DNA from: Elusimicrobium sp.
GTDB taxonomy: Bacteria; Elusimicrobiota; Elusimicrobia; Elusimicrobiales; Elusimicrobiaceae
Direction: 5' to 3'
Assembly (NCBI GenBank): GCA_015062115.1
Contig: SUVG01000007.1
Coordinates: 47,716-111,715, forward strand
DNA: 64,000 nucleotides
Each line of letters begins with the position of its first letter. Within the stretch, counting starts at the first letter, position 1. This document shows positions 41,602 through 50,320 of the stretch, piece after piece. The notes beneath the pieces were generated by a model. The model had not been told where the DNA came from. It ran no database searches and worked only from the letters and a program-made list of their open reading frames with translations. The position numbers and the translations under genes are program-made.

Positions 41602-42708
41602 ATGGATTTACTTAAACTAAAGGAAAATTTGGAACAAAACATAATCGGCCGCGGTGTGTTGCTCGGGGCTTCCAAAGTGTATGGTCTGGGGGCTTGGCTA
41701 GATCGTATTTCTTACGAAAACGGTTGGAAATCGGTAAAAAGCGTGAACTCCCGCGTGGTGTGCATCGGCAATATTACGGCCGGCGGCACAGGGAAAACGA
41801 CCGCAGTTCTGTTAGCGGCTACCACTTTGGCCAAAGAAGGGATTCGCGTGGCAATCGTTTCGCGTGGTTATAAACGCCAACAGAAAACAGAAGGCCCCGT
41901 GGTGCTTTTTGATAACCCCGATGCCGATTGGCGTTTGGCGGGTGATGAACCCTTTATGATGAGCCGCGTGCTGAGCCAGTACAAAGTGCCGATTGTTATT
42001 TCTTCCAATCGGGCCGAGGCCGCTATCGAGGCTTTGCGCCGTTTCAAAAGCCAAATTATTTTGTTAGATGACGGTTTCCAACATCACCGCTTAAACCGCG
42101 ATGCCAATGTGGTACTCGTAGATGCCAAGAATCCTTTTGGAAACAAAGGCCTCTTGCCATACGGCATTTTGCGCGAACCCATGAAGGCCCTTAAACGCGC
42201 TAACCTGGTGGTGCTTACACATTGCGATCAAGTTTCCCAACGCCAGTTGGAAGACATCAAAGACGAAATCCGCGTACATAACGATTTGGTGGAAATTTTG
42301 GAAAGCGTACACGAACCGGAATACTACTTTGACATTTGTACTTCCAAAAAAATTGATTTGAAGGATATTAAAGGCCCGGCGGTATGTTTTTCCGCGTTAG
42401 GGCACCCGGAAACCTTTGAAAACACTTTGGAAAAATTGGGGTTGGAACTGAAACAAAAATGGCGCTTTGCCGACCACCAACATTATACCGAAGAAAACCT
42501 GCGCACTTTTGAAGAAACGCGCGGCGGCCTTCCCCTTATCACTACTTTTAAGGACTTTGTAAAATTCCCCGATAATTGGCGCGAAATTTTAACAAAAGAT
42601 GTGTATGTGTTATCGGTAAACTTGAAAATTTTGGGCGGCGAAACGGAATTTAATAAATTCACGGATACGCTTTATCCCAAATTTTCCAAGATAAAAAACG
42701 CTCATTAA
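41602..42708 (+). CDS. lpxK: Tetraacyldisaccharide 4'-kinase LpxK
   Basis: LpxK phosphorylates the 4' position of the lipid A precursor at the inner membrane. From ATG 41602 it is 368 residues; an upstream ATG (41449) is in frame but lies before the promoter. The P-loop is ITAGGTGKTT at about 59-67. Further family blocks are SRGYKRQ, GDEPFMMSR, LLDDGFQHHRLNRDANVVLVDA and GLLPYGILREP. It is a single-gene unit on the plus strand amid minus-strand LPS genes. Confidence 0.94.
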   Translation: MDLLKLKENLEQNIIGRGVLLGASKVYGLGAWLDRISYENGWKSVKSVNSRVVCIGNITAGGTGKTTAVLLAATTLAKEGIRVAIVSRGYKRQQKTEGPVVLFDNPDADWRLAGDEPFMMSRVLSQYKVPIVISSNRAEAAIEALRRFKSQIILLDDGFQHHRLNRDANVVLVDAKNPFGNKGLLPYGILREPMKALKRANLVVLTHCDQVSQRQLEDIKDEIRVHNDLVEILESVHEPEYYFDICTSKKIDLKDIKGPAVCFSALGHPETFENTLEKLGLELKQKWRFADHQHYTEENLRTFEETRGGLPLITTFKDFVKFPDNWREILTKDVYVLSVNLKILGGETEFNKFTDTLYPKFSKIKNAH

Positions 42709-42723
42709 GCAATGTGTTTTATC

Positions 42724-42762
42724 AAAAGCCCCAACGGTCAACTGACGGTTGGGGCTTTTTGT
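42724..42762. terminator. Bidirectional terminator after lpxK
   Basis: AAAAGCCCCAAC (42724-42735) pairs with GTTGGGGCTTTT (42748-42759); the inner GTCA/TGAC also pairs, separated by one G-G mismatch. T runs occur on both strands. Confidence 0.85.
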
Positions 42763-42781
42763 TTGTTCGTTAATAATAAAA

Positions 42782-43558
42782 TTAGCGTTGCTTGAAAATT
42801 TGAAAACGGGTAAAAAGCGGGTTTTTGCCCAAGCGAAGTGTTTTGAATACCTTTTTTTCAGGTAGCGGATTGATGCCTTTTTGGAAGGAGAGAATAGGCA
42901 TTTCGCTCCGGTTTTGAATAGCGGAAAGATTTTCTTTTTCCGTGTCGTTCCAAGCATAGGCTTCGGCCTTTAATCCCAAAAGATTTTTTAACCGAAAAGC
43001 GCTTTCCGTCAATTCAAAACAGGCTTCTTCGGCAGTTTGGTCGGCAGAGGGTTTACCGTTTAAGGGGAGCGTCCCGAAGGAAATCAGGCGGCTTGTTTGC
43101 AGGGTTTTTAATTGTTTGGCCGTAAGCATCTTTTGCCAAGGTTCGTCCTCGGGGGATTGCCAGGCATTATAAGTATCTACAAACGACGGAGAAAGAAATA
43201 CCGATGCTTTAATTCGGCAGGTTTTTAAGAGGGGGAAAATATCCGTAAATACGGTCTGGTAGCCCCCGATAAAAGCAAGTAAAACCGGTTTCGGGGGGAG
43301 TTTGTGCCCTTCCTTTAGGTCGGCTAAAGAAACAAAGGAAAAACCTTTTTTGCAAAGCGTGTTGAGGGTTTTTTCGAGAGATTTAACAGATACCCACTCT
43401 TCTTTTAAGCGGGAATTTTCGGCAGGGGTTCCTATTTTTTCCACCACTAGTATCAATAAGGTAGGTTTGCCCTTGCGGAAAAACAAATACGCTAAGGTAG
43501 CCAGTCCAAACAAAAGCGTTAAAGACAATAAAATTATCAAAAGCGTTTGCGTTGCCAT
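42782..43558 (-). CDS. Polysaccharide-deacetylase-like protein with lost catalytic residues
   Basis: The 258-residue protein has one N-terminal membrane anchor (about residues 4-27) and a NodB-type fold. The scaffold is clear: LLAF96-I-G-G99-Y, then FPLLKTCRIKASVFLSP, which parallels the LTFDDGY and PILKKYGIKATVFL blocks of polysaccharide deacetylases. The two Asp of FDDGY are replaced by Ile97-Gly98, and the metal-binding HxxxH is replaced (SFGTLPLNG). It should not be a working metal deacetylase. Start ATG 43558 is preferred over an in-frame TTG three codons earlier. It overlaps the glycosyltransferase by 22 nt. A scaffold or binding role is inferred. Confidence 0.68.
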   Translation of the reverse strand: MATQTLLIILLSLTLLFGLATLAYLFFRKGKPTLLILVVEKIGTPAENSRLKEEWVSVKSLEKTLNTLCKKGFSFVSLADLKEGHKLPPKPVLLAFIGGYQTVFTDIFPLLKTCRIKASVFLSPSFVDTYNAWQSPEDEPWQKMLTAKQLKTLQTSRLISFGTLPLNGKPSADQTAEEACFELTESAFRLKNLLGLKAEAYAWNDTEKENLSAIQNRSEMPILSFQKGINPLPEKKVFKTLRLGKNPLFTRFQIFKQR

Positions 43559-44298
43559 AAGAACCAAAGTTTAATATATTTGACGAAAGTGTAAAAAGTG
43601 GAACAAGTGGCCCAAATCAACCCGCGCACACCGTTCAAAAATCCAAGCCGCAACACATACCGACGCAAGAACTCAAACGGCATGCGCAAAATTAGCACCG
43701 CAAGGTTACATTTTTTTCCTTTTTTGAACATAGTTTCGGCAGCAAGGGAAGTATGCTTGTTGAACTTAACAAAATAGTCTTCCATGTCGGTATAGGAATG
43801 GTGGTTAAAAGTTTTCTTTAACTTTTTAACCTTCCCTTGCACGCAAAGGGTTTCGTGCACAAGTCCTCCGCGAAACTCGGCTTTTTCAGTGCGTACTAAG
43901 CGTAAGAGATACTCCTTGGCTATTCCGCTGTACTTCATGCGTTTGCCCAAAAAGAAATTGGCTCGGGGGAGTTTGTACCCGGCAACGGTTTCGTCTTGCA
44001 CGGCTTGGCGGATTTCTTCTACCAGTTCGGGGGTCAGTGTTTCGTCGGCATCTAAAGAAAGGGCCCAAGGGCTGGATACCTTAGAGAGGGCAAAATTCTT
44101 TTTTTTGGTGTATCCTTCAAACTTACGGGTATAGATATTTGCGCCCAACTCGCGACAGATTTGCACCGTCTTGTCCGTAGAAAAAGAATCAACAACCACA
44201 ATTTCGTTTACTAATTCTCTTGCGCTTAAAATACACTTGGCGATGTTGGCTTCTTCGTTATGGGTGATGATGAAAAGGGAAATCCGTTGCTTTTTCAT
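43537..44298 (-). CDS. Family 2 glycosyltransferase (WaaE/KdtX-like)
   Basis: The 253-residue protein is a GT-A glycosyltransferase. It opens SLFIITHNEEANIAKCI, then VVVDSFSTDKT, and the metal motif SLDADETLTPELVEEI. The block EYLLRLVRTEKAEFRGGLVHE, cut here to LRLVRTEKAEF, resembles the LPS core beta-1,4-glucosyltransferase group (WaaE/KdtX). A hydrophobic C-terminus probably binds the membrane. The acceptor is likely LPS core heptose, inferred from family and neighbours. The ATG is 6 nt after TGA-TAAAAT, with no ribosome-binding site. Confidence 0.86.
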   Translation of the reverse strand: MKKQRISLFIITHNEEANIAKCILSARELVNEIVVVDSFSTDKTVQICRELGANIYTRKFEGYTKKKNFALSKVSSPWALSLDADETLTPELVEEIRQAVQDETVAGYKLPRANFFLGKRMKYSGIAKEYLLRLVRTEKAEFRGGLVHETLCVQGKVKKLKKTFNHHSYTDMEDYFVKFNKHTSLAAETMFKKGKKCNLAVLILRMPFEFLRRYVLRLGFLNGVRGLIWATCSTFYTFVKYIKLWFLWQRKRF

Positions 44299-44304
44299 AG
44301 AGGT

Positions 44305-44310
44305 ATTTTA
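44305..44310 (-). promoter_or_regulatory. Extended -10 of a probable leaderless glycosyltransferase promoter
   Basis: TGA-TAAAAT on the minus strand, 6 nt, ATG 44298. Confidence 0.6.
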
Positions 44311-44337
44311 TCATTTCGGTTCATAAAAACCAAAAAA

Positions 44338-45243
44338 TTATATAAGCCGAAAATTCTTGAGTAATTCGCGCGCTTTTTCTTGGTCTTTTTTAAGTTGGGT
44401 CACCAATGCATCAAGGCCGTTAAATTTGCTTTCATTTCGTATTTTAGCCGCGAAGAAAACGGTTATTTTTCTGCCGTAGATGCTTTTCTTAAAATTAAAA
44501 ATGTTTACTTCCACAAGCGGTAATTTGTTGTGAATAGGGTTTACCGTGGGACGAAAGCCGATATTACAAAACCCGTCGTAGATTTTTTTGCCTACCCGCA
44601 CTTTTACGGCAAATACGCCCAGCGGAAGAATTTTGTAGATGCCCGTATCCAAATTGGCGGTGGGGAAACCCAGTTTGCGCCCCAGTTGGTGACCTTTGAT
44701 AACGGTTCCCGTCAACTTATACGATTGGGCCAAAAGTTCGGTTGCTTGGGGAATATCCCCCAGGGCCAAGGTTTTGCGAATGAGGGAAGAGGATATTTTT
44801 TCGCCGTCTGCCAGGTAAAAATTGGCTACTTCGAAAGGGATATTTCTTTTGGCGCACTCTTCGCGCAAGAAGGCTAAACTTCCTTCCCGATCTTTGCCGA
44901 AGGCAAAGTCCAACCCGACGAGCAACCCGCCCATGCGGTATTTTTTTAGGAGGACTTCGTTAAAAAATTTTTCGGGAGACAAATTACGGCACGCTTCAAA
45001 ATCAAGGGCCTGTGCGGGAACGCCCAACTCCCTAAAAAGTTTTTGTTTTTCTTGCGGGGTGGACAGCACCGTCATTTCCGGTTGGGTGCTTAACAGCGTT
45101 TTGGGCGGAAGGGGGAAGTAAAGCGCAAGAGGCTTCATTAAATGTTGGGCAGCCAGGGTTTCCAGCCTGTTAAATAAAAAACGGTGCCCGGCGTGCAAGC
45201 CGTCAAAAGTGCCGATGGTAATAAATTTATTTCCCTTTCTCAT
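44338..45243 (-). CDS. ribF: Bifunctional riboflavin kinase / FAD synthetase
   Basis: RibF converts riboflavin to FMN and FAD. The 301-residue protein has the N-terminal nucleotidyltransferase (IGTFDGLHAGHRFLFNRL, VGLDFAFGKDREG) and C-terminal flavokinase (GTVIKGHQLGRKLGFPTANL, GVFAVKVRVG). Its ATG overlaps the truB stop by 1 nt (TAATG), so it is translationally coupled. It ends the rbfA-nrnA-truB-ribF unit. Confidence 0.95.
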   Translation of the reverse strand: MRKGNKFITIGTFDGLHAGHRFLFNRLETLAAQHLMKPLALYFPLPPKTLLSTQPEMTVLSTPQEKQKLFRELGVPAQALDFEACRNLSPEKFFNEVLLKKYRMGGLLVGLDFAFGKDREGSLAFLREECAKRNIPFEVANFYLADGEKISSSLIRKTLALGDIPQATELLAQSYKLTGTVIKGHQLGRKLGFPTANLDTGIYKILPLGVFAVKVRVGKKIYDGFCNIGFRPTVNPIHNKLPLVEVNIFNFKKSIYGRKITVFFAAKIRNESKFNGLDALVTQLKKDQEKARELLKNFRLI

Positions 45244-45959
45244 TAAATCACCGGTAATAAGCGGTTATATAAGGTTTCCGCTTCGCAATTTTTAAGTAAA
45301 TTCCCGTCAAAGGCATCTTTCACTTCAAAAGAGCCGATTTGTTCGCGCGTTAAAACGGTCAAATGTCCTGCGGTTCCCAATTTTTCGGCCAACATATACC
45401 CGAGGGAGCGCACGTAAGTTCCGCAGGAACAACGAACCGTAAAAGAAATTTGGGAAGGGCTGTCGAGCTGTACGCGCAACCACTCTACCGTTACTTCGTT
45501 GTATTTCCGTTCCATTTCTGCTCCCTTGCGGGCGAGTTCGTACATACGGTTTCCGTTGATGCGCTTGGCACTGAAAAAGGGAATCGGTTGGCGGATTTTA
45601 CCGCTGAGAGATTTAACGGCTTCTTCCAGTTGGGGTTGCGTAAGGGAGGGGACGGGCGCGGTGCGGATTACTTCTCCGTAAGCGTCCCAGGAATCGGTTT
45701 CTTCTCCCAAAGTTAAGGTGGCACTATATACTTTATCCAATTTTAGAAATTGGTCTTGCTTGCGCGTGGCTTCGCGCCCGATAAGCAAAATAAGCAGTCC
45801 CGTAGCCATGGGATCCAAGGTTCCGCTGTGGCCTATCTTTTTTGTTTTCATGACCCGTCGGCAAATGGCAATAATATCGTGCGAAGAAAAGTCCTTCGGT
45901 TTACGGATAAGCAAAATGCCGCTTTTAGCGGGTTCAGTGCAGGTTTTTGACAACATCAT
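45243..45959 (-). CDS. truB: tRNA pseudouridine(55) synthase TruB
   Basis: TruB makes pseudouridine 55 in the T loop of tRNAs. The core reads SGILLIRKPKDFSSHDII, KKIGHSGTLDPMATGLLILLIG with the catalytic Asp in TLDPMATG, and VRCSCGTYVRSLGYMLAEKLG. The usual DKP of the first block is RKP here. The start is uncertain: ATG 45959 gives 238 residues and overlaps nrnA by 26 nt; ATG 45980 adds seven residues. Both have weak ribosome-binding sites, so coupling to nrnA is likely. Confidence 0.92.
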   Translation of the reverse strand: MMLSKTCTEPAKSGILLIRKPKDFSSHDIIAICRRVMKTKKIGHSGTLDPMATGLLILLIGREATRKQDQFLKLDKVYSATLTLGEETDSWDAYGEVIRTAPVPSLTQPQLEEAVKSLSGKIRQPIPFFSAKRINGNRMYELARKGAEMERKYNEVTVEWLRVQLDSPSQISFTVRCSCGTYVRSLGYMLAEKLGTAGHLTVLTREQIGSFEVKDAFDGNLLKNCEAETLYNRLLPVI

Positions 45960-46929
45960 GTACCACTTTAGCCAGTTCATCGGCTACTTCGTCTAACGGC
46001 TTACCGACTACTTTGCACCCGGCAGCGCGGGCATGGCCGCCGCCACCGAAAGTTTGGGCGATTTTGCTGACATCTGCCGCCCCGCGGGAACGGAGATTGA
46101 TAGAAACTTTATCTTCTTCTTCCTTGATAAGGGCCGACACTTCCACGCCCGGAATCATGGTGGGCTGGCTGACGATACCTTGCGTTTGGGCAGAAGTGGC
46201 ACCGAAGGTTTCAAAATCGCGGCGGGTTAAAATAATTTGGCTGTATTTATTGTCAAAACGAAGTTCCATTTTTTCAAGCGCGCGACCCAAGAGTTTCAGT
46301 TCAATGTAGGACTTGGTAAAATAAATCACGCGGTTGATTTGGTCCACATCTGCCCCCAAGGCTACCAAAGCGGAAGCAACCCGCAGGGCTTCTGCCGTGG
46401 TATTGGAGTGAACAAAACGGCCCGTATCGGTTACAAGGCCTGTATAAAGGCAGGTGGCTTCGTCTTGGGTAGGAAGCAGGTTCTCCTCTCCGGAGGCTTC
46501 AAATAATTGGAAAATAATTTCTGCGGTAGAAGAGGCTTTGGAATCTATGTGGTTGACTGTTCCGTAAGCATCACTTACCAAGTGGTGATCCACATTGATG
46601 AGCGTTTTGGCCTTGGAAAGGACACTTTCCAAATCGCCGCCGCGTTGGCGGTCGGAACATTCCAGTAAAAGGACGGTATCAAAATCCGGATTTTCGGGAA
46701 GGATATCTACATGGATTTTTTCCAAACCCGGTAAGAATTTCAAATCGTTCCCTACTGCCGGGGCGGCATAAGCGTAAACGGTTTTTCCCAGGCGTTCCAA
46801 AAGAGAAGTCATCGCCAGCGTGCAACCCAAGGAATCACCGTCCGGGTTTAAGTGCCCGGCAATAAAAAATTTTTTTCCGGCGCGGAGGGCTTCCCACACG
46901 CGGGCTAAACTTTCTTCTCTATTTTTCAT
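45934..46929 (-). CDS. nrnA: DHH-family nanoRNase / pAp phosphatase NrnA
   Basis: NrnA degrades very short RNAs and dephosphorylates pAp. The 331-residue protein has the metal motifs AGHLNPDGDSLG, ECSDRQRG, VDHHLVSD and LYTGLVTDTGRF, and the DHHA1 substrate motif FGGGGHARAAGC. It overlaps rbfA by 11 nt and truB on the other side. The rbfA-nrnA-truB-ribF order is common; the usual infB upstream is missing from this locus. Confidence 0.93.
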   Translation of the reverse strand: MKNREESLARVWEALRAGKKFFIAGHLNPDGDSLGCTLAMTSLLERLGKTVYAYAAPAVGNDLKFLPGLEKIHVDILPENPDFDTVLLLECSDRQRGGDLESVLSKAKTLINVDHHLVSDAYGTVNHIDSKASSTAEIIFQLFEASGEENLLPTQDEATCLYTGLVTDTGRFVHSNTTAEALRVASALVALGADVDQINRVIYFTKSYIELKLLGRALEKMELRFDNKYSQIILTRRDFETFGATSAQTQGIVSQPTMIPGVEVSALIKEEEDKVSINLRSRGAADVSKIAQTFGGGGHARAAGCKVVGKPLDEVADELAKVVHDVVKNLH

Positions 46930-47278
46930 TTTCGTGTTCCTTTTCGATTACTTGAAAAATGGCTTCTACACGGGAGGCTTTTTCCGGTGTGTCGTCATAT
47001 TCAAAACTAAAAGAAGGAATACGTTTTAAGTGCAGGCGTCCGCGTAATTGTGCACCGATTTCTTTGCGCAACAAAGACAAAGACTCTTGCGTTTTTTTGC
47101 GGTCTTCGGGGCTGCCGAACACGGAAAAATATACTTTAGCGTTGGCCAAATCCTTGCTGATGCGCACCGCGGTAATGGTAACGAACCCGCCAAAATCGCC
47201 ATTGGCGGCCATTTTGGTGATGATGGTGTTGATTTCTTCCAAAAAAAGGGTTTCTAAGCGTTTGATTCTATCTATCAT
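46919..47278 (-). CDS. rbfA: Ribosome-binding factor A
   Basis: RbfA assists 30S maturation by binding near the 16S rRNA central pseudoknot. The 119-residue protein has the KH-like fold with the family blocks VTITAVRISKDLANAKVYFSV, read as TITAVRISKDLANAKVYF, and LRGRLHLKRIPSFSFEYDDT. The ATG lies 7 nt after TGG-TATAAT, with no ribosome-binding site, so it is probably leaderless. It heads the rbfA-nrnA-truB-ribF unit. Confidence 0.92.
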   Translation of the reverse strand: MIDRIKRLETLFLEEINTIITKMAANGDFGGFVTITAVRISKDLANAKVYFSVFGSPEDRKKTQESLSLLRKEIGAQLRGRLHLKRIPSFSFEYDDTPEKASRVEAIFQVIEKEHENEK

Positions 47279-47285
47279 AATACTT

Positions 47286-47291
47286 ATTATA
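47286..47291 (-). promoter_or_regulatory. Extended -10 of a probable leaderless rbfA promoter
   Basis: TGG-TATAAT on the minus strand, 7 nt, ATG 47278. Confidence 0.62.
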
Positions 47292-47320
47292 CCATTTTGG
47301 GAACGCTTGCCAGAAATTAC

Positions 47321-47349
47321 TTGAAAAAAAATAAAAACTAAACTATATT
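47321..47349 (+). promoter_or_regulatory. Promoter of pilin 5
   Basis: TTGAAA (47321-47326), 17 bp, TATATT (47344-47349). The ATG at 47396 follows AAAGGAG. Confidence 0.68.
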
Positions 47350-47395
47350 ATAAGGGTAGGACATTTCTTTATATTCATCAAAAGGAGATACACTT

Positions 47396-47923
47396 ATGAA
47401 CAAAGGGTTTACCCTCATCGAATTGCTGGTAGTGGTACTCATTATCGGTATCTTGTCTGCTACTGCTTTGCCGCAGTATACCAAAGCGGTAGAAAAATCC
47501 CGCGCGACCGAAGCCTTGACCTTGCTTGGTAACTTGTCTACTGCCGAACAAATCTACAAAATGAGCCAAGGTGTATACACCGGTGATTTGAGCGTGTTGG
47601 ACTTGCAGTTGCCCGGCGTTAGCAGCACTGCCACTAACACCATTACCACAAAGAACTTCATCATTAAAATTGTTATTCCTGCCAGCACCACGGCTACTAA
47701 CACTACCTTCTTGGCTACCGCTCAACGCGCCAACAACGGTACGGCTACCACCAGCGCGGACAACGAATACTCTATTAACTTGTCCATTGACTCTAATGGT
47801 ACCATTCGCCGCCAATGCACGGCAGCCCCTGCTACCGCTGTATTGACTGCTGATGCCACCTCCGGTGCCCCTGCCATCTGCAAAAACATTGCTAACGGCA
47901 ACGCCGGCGGTATGATTAAATAA
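47396..47923 (+). CDS. Type IV pilin-like protein 5, candidate major pilin
   Basis: The 175-residue prepilin starts MNKGFTLIELLVVVLIIG, followed by ILSATALPQYTKAVEKSRATEA. The globular part is rich in Thr, Ala and Asn with only two cysteines (C in RRQCTA and AICKN), the single disulfide loop common in major pilins. A strong promoter, an AAAGGAG ribosome-binding site and a narrow codon choice suggest high expression, so it is my candidate for the main structural pilin; that is inference. A second pilin gene follows after a terminator. Confidence 0.87.
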   Translation: MNKGFTLIELLVVVLIIGILSATALPQYTKAVEKSRATEALTLLGNLSTAEQIYKMSQGVYTGDLSVLDLQLPGVSSTATNTITTKNFIIKIVIPASTTATNTTFLATAQRANNGTATTSADNEYSINLSIDSNGTIRRQCTAAPATAVLTADATSGAPAICKNIANGNAGGMIK

Positions 47924-47944
47924 GTTGTTTTTTCCTCTTATTTG

Positions 47945-47971
47945 CCCGGGAGAGTTTCTCCCGGGTTTTTT
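47945..47971 (+). terminator. Terminator of pilin 5
   Basis: CCCGGGAGA (47945-47953) pairs with TCTCCCGGG (47957-47965) around 3 nt, followed by T6. Confidence 0.9.
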
Positions 47972-48044
47972 GTTTTATATTTTTCATTTCCAAAAAAGTC
48001 AAAAATTTATTAGAATAAAAAAAACTAAACTTTAGAGGAATTTT

Positions 48045-48521
48045 ATGAATAAAGGGTTTACTTTGGTTGAACTGTTGGTAGTTGTTCTTATTATCGGTAT
48101 TTTATCTGCGGTGGCTCTGCCTCAATATCAAAAAGCGGTAGAAAAATCTCGCATGACGGAGGCCCTTATCTTAGTGAAAAAGATTGTAGAAGCCCAAAAA
48201 ATTTTTTATATGTCCAACGGACGCTATGCCTCTTTTGAGGAAATGGAAACCTTAGATTTGCAATTCCCTAAATCTTCTACGATCGCTTATAGCGGTCAGC
48301 ACCGATACCGAACGAAAGATTTTGCCTATAGTTGCCAAGGTACCGGAGCAACGGAAATTGCGGTTGCCCAACGGGTAAACGGCAACGGCGGATTGGGTAC
48401 AGAGTATTATTTTAGCGTGAACTCCGATAATATGGACAAAGTTATTTGCTACGCCTATCCTACCGCCAATAAAATTTCGGCGGCCTTGTGCCAAGAATTT
48501 CAAAATACCGGACTCCTCTAA
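48045..48521 (+). CDS. Type IV pilin-like protein 6
   Basis: The 158-residue prepilin begins MNKGFTLVELLVVVLIIG and continues ILSAVALPQYQKAVEKSRMTEA. It is closest to pilin 5 over the first 40 residues but its globular domain differs and has three cysteines. Upstream TAGAAT (48011-48016) and AGAGGA support independent expression. It follows pilin 5 in tandem, so the pair may have arisen by duplication. Confidence 0.85.
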   Translation: MNKGFTLVELLVVVLIIGILSAVALPQYQKAVEKSRMTEALILVKKIVEAQKIFYMSNGRYASFEEMETLDLQFPKSSTIAYSGQHRYRTKDFAYSCQGTGATEIAVAQRVNGNGGLGTEYYFSVNSDNMDKVICYAYPTANKISAALCQEFQNTGLL

Positions 48522-48538
48522 TTTTTGTTATCAAAAAA

Positions 48539-48570
48539 AATACCCCCGGGCTCTTAAACCCGGGGGTATT
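48539..48570. terminator. Bidirectional terminator between pilin 6 and proS
   Basis: AATACCCCCGGG (48539-48550) pairs with CCCGGGGGTATT (48559-48570) around 8 nt, with an A run before it that gives T on the minus strand. Confidence 0.85.
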
Positions 48571-48582
48571 ATGTTATATCTT

Positions 48583-50307
48583 TTATTTGCCGGCGGCTTT
48601 CAGCAAGTTTTCAACGGCTTCTGCCAGGTTCCAACGGACGGCATCTTTTTCCGAGCGTTTTTTGTATTCGCATTGACCGTCTTTTACGGTGCGGCTGCTG
48701 ACTACCAAGCGGTGGGGCAGACCGATTAAGTCCATATCTTTGAATTTCACACCGGGGCGTTCATCGCGGTCATCTAGCAACACGGATAAGCCCGCGCCTT
48801 CCAATTTGGCGCAGATTTCGTCTGTGTGTTGTTTTACTTCGGGGTTGGAATCGTAATCAATGGCGACCAAAGCCACATCAAACGGAGCCATCGGCGCCGG
48901 CCAGATGATGCCGTTATCGTCATGAGATTGTTCGATAGCGGCGGCTACCACGCGGCTGATACCGATTCCGTAGCAACCCATAATCATAGGTTTGGAAGTT
49001 TGTTTTTCGTCCAAGAAGTTGGCTTCCATGGCGGCGGAGTACTTGGTTCCCAGTTTGAACACATGTCCCGCTTCAATGCCGCGCGTGAAAGAAAATTCGG
49101 CTCCGCAGCGGGCGCATTTATCGCCGGCGGAGGCCATTTTCAAGTCGGCATACAAATCTACTTTAATGTCGCGGCGGGGGGTAACATTGACGGTGTGGAC
49201 GTCTTTTTCGTTTCCGCCGGCTACGCCGTTTACAATGTTTTTCACATAGTTATCGGCATAAATCATTACATTCGGGTTCTTTTCTTTTAAGCCTTGTGCG
49301 CCCGCAAACCCGACGAAGGAACCCGTTACTTGGGTATACACTTCTTCGCTGGCTTTTTCGAGCGTAGTGCATTTAAGAAGGGCTTTGAATTTAAATTCGT
49401 TTAATTCGTGGTCGCCGCGTACCAAAGCCACTACCGGTTTTTCGTCCGCCACAAACACGAGCAGTTTAATTAGTTTAGAGGTGGGAACATTTAACATTTT
49501 GGCCACATCTTCCACGGTGTAGGCTTTGGGGGTGGTGCGGTTTTCCATGGGCAGGAGGTCGGCCTCGTTAATAACTTCTTCCGCCGGGGCTTGAATTTCG
49601 GCCTTTTCCGTATTGGCGGCATAACCGCAGGCGGGGCAGTTGGCAATGGCATCTTCGCCCGTTTCGGCAAGTACCATAAATTCGTGCGAGAAATTACCGC
49701 CGATAGAACCCGTGTCGGCCTCTACCGCCTTAAATTCAAACCCACAGCGCGTAAAAATGCGTTGATAGGCATCGTACATTTTTTGGTACCACTCACTGGC
49801 AGATTCGTCCGTCGCGGCGAAAGAATAGGCGTCTTTCATGTAAAATTCGCGGGCACGCATTACGCCAAAGCGGGGGCGGATTTCATCGCGGAATTTGGTG
49901 CCGAACTGATAAAGACACACGGGAAGTTGCTTGTAAGAGGAAACATCTTTTTTCACTAAATCGGTGATGACTTCTTCGGCGGTAGGGGCGATGCAGAACT
50001 CGGCATCTTTGCGGTCGGCAAAGCGCAAAAGTTCTTTGCCGTAGAAAGTCCAACGGCCGCTTTGTTCCCACAGTTCTTTGGGTTGCACGACGGGTAACCA
50101 CACTTCGCACGCACCGGCTTTATCCATTTCCTCGCGCACAATATTTTCTACTTTTTTAAGAACTTTAAGGCCGAGCGGCAGCCATTCATAAAGCCCGCTA
50201 GCCAGTTTGCGGATAAGCCCCGCGCGAATCATCAGTTTAGCGGAAAGGGTATCGGCATCTTTCGGTGCTTCTTTAAGGGTGGGAATATAGTAATTCGATA
50301 GTTTCAT
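48583..50307 (-). CDS. proS: Prolyl-tRNA synthetase, bacterial type with editing domain
   Basis: ProS charges tRNA-Pro. From ATG 50307 it has 574 residues; AAGGAA lies upstream, whereas the longer reading from 50349 overlaps the ispG end. Class II features are LIRKLASGLYEWLPLG, FRDEIRPRFGVMRAREFYMKDAYSF (motif 2 region, given in part: RPRFGVMRAREFYMKDAYSF) and GCYGIGISRVVAA. The insertion domain that edits misactivated Ala occupies about residues 225-400. It is last in the large rpsB-to-proS cluster. Confidence 0.95.
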   Translation of the reverse strand: MKLSNYYIPTLKEAPKDADTLSAKLMIRAGLIRKLASGLYEWLPLGLKVLKKVENIVREEMDKAGACEVWLPVVQPKELWEQSGRWTFYGKELLRFADRKDAEFCIAPTAEEVITDLVKKDVSSYKQLPVCLYQFGTKFRDEIRPRFGVMRAREFYMKDAYSFAATDESASEWYQKMYDAYQRIFTRCGFEFKAVEADTGSIGGNFSHEFMVLAETGEDAIANCPACGYAANTEKAEIQAPAEEVINEADLLPMENRTTPKAYTVEDVAKMLNVPTSKLIKLLVFVADEKPVVALVRGDHELNEFKFKALLKCTTLEKASEEVYTQVTGSFVGFAGAQGLKEKNPNVMIYADNYVKNIVNGVAGGNEKDVHTVNVTPRRDIKVDLYADLKMASAGDKCARCGAEFSFTRGIEAGHVFKLGTKYSAAMEANFLDEKQTSKPMIMGCYGIGISRVVAAAIEQSHDDNGIIWPAPMAPFDVALVAIDYDSNPEVKQHTDEICAKLEGAGLSVLLDDRDERPGVKFKDMDLIGLPHRLVVSSRTVKDGQCEYKKRSEKDAVRWNLAEAVENLLKAAGK

Positions 50308-50320
50308 TTTTAGTTTTTCC

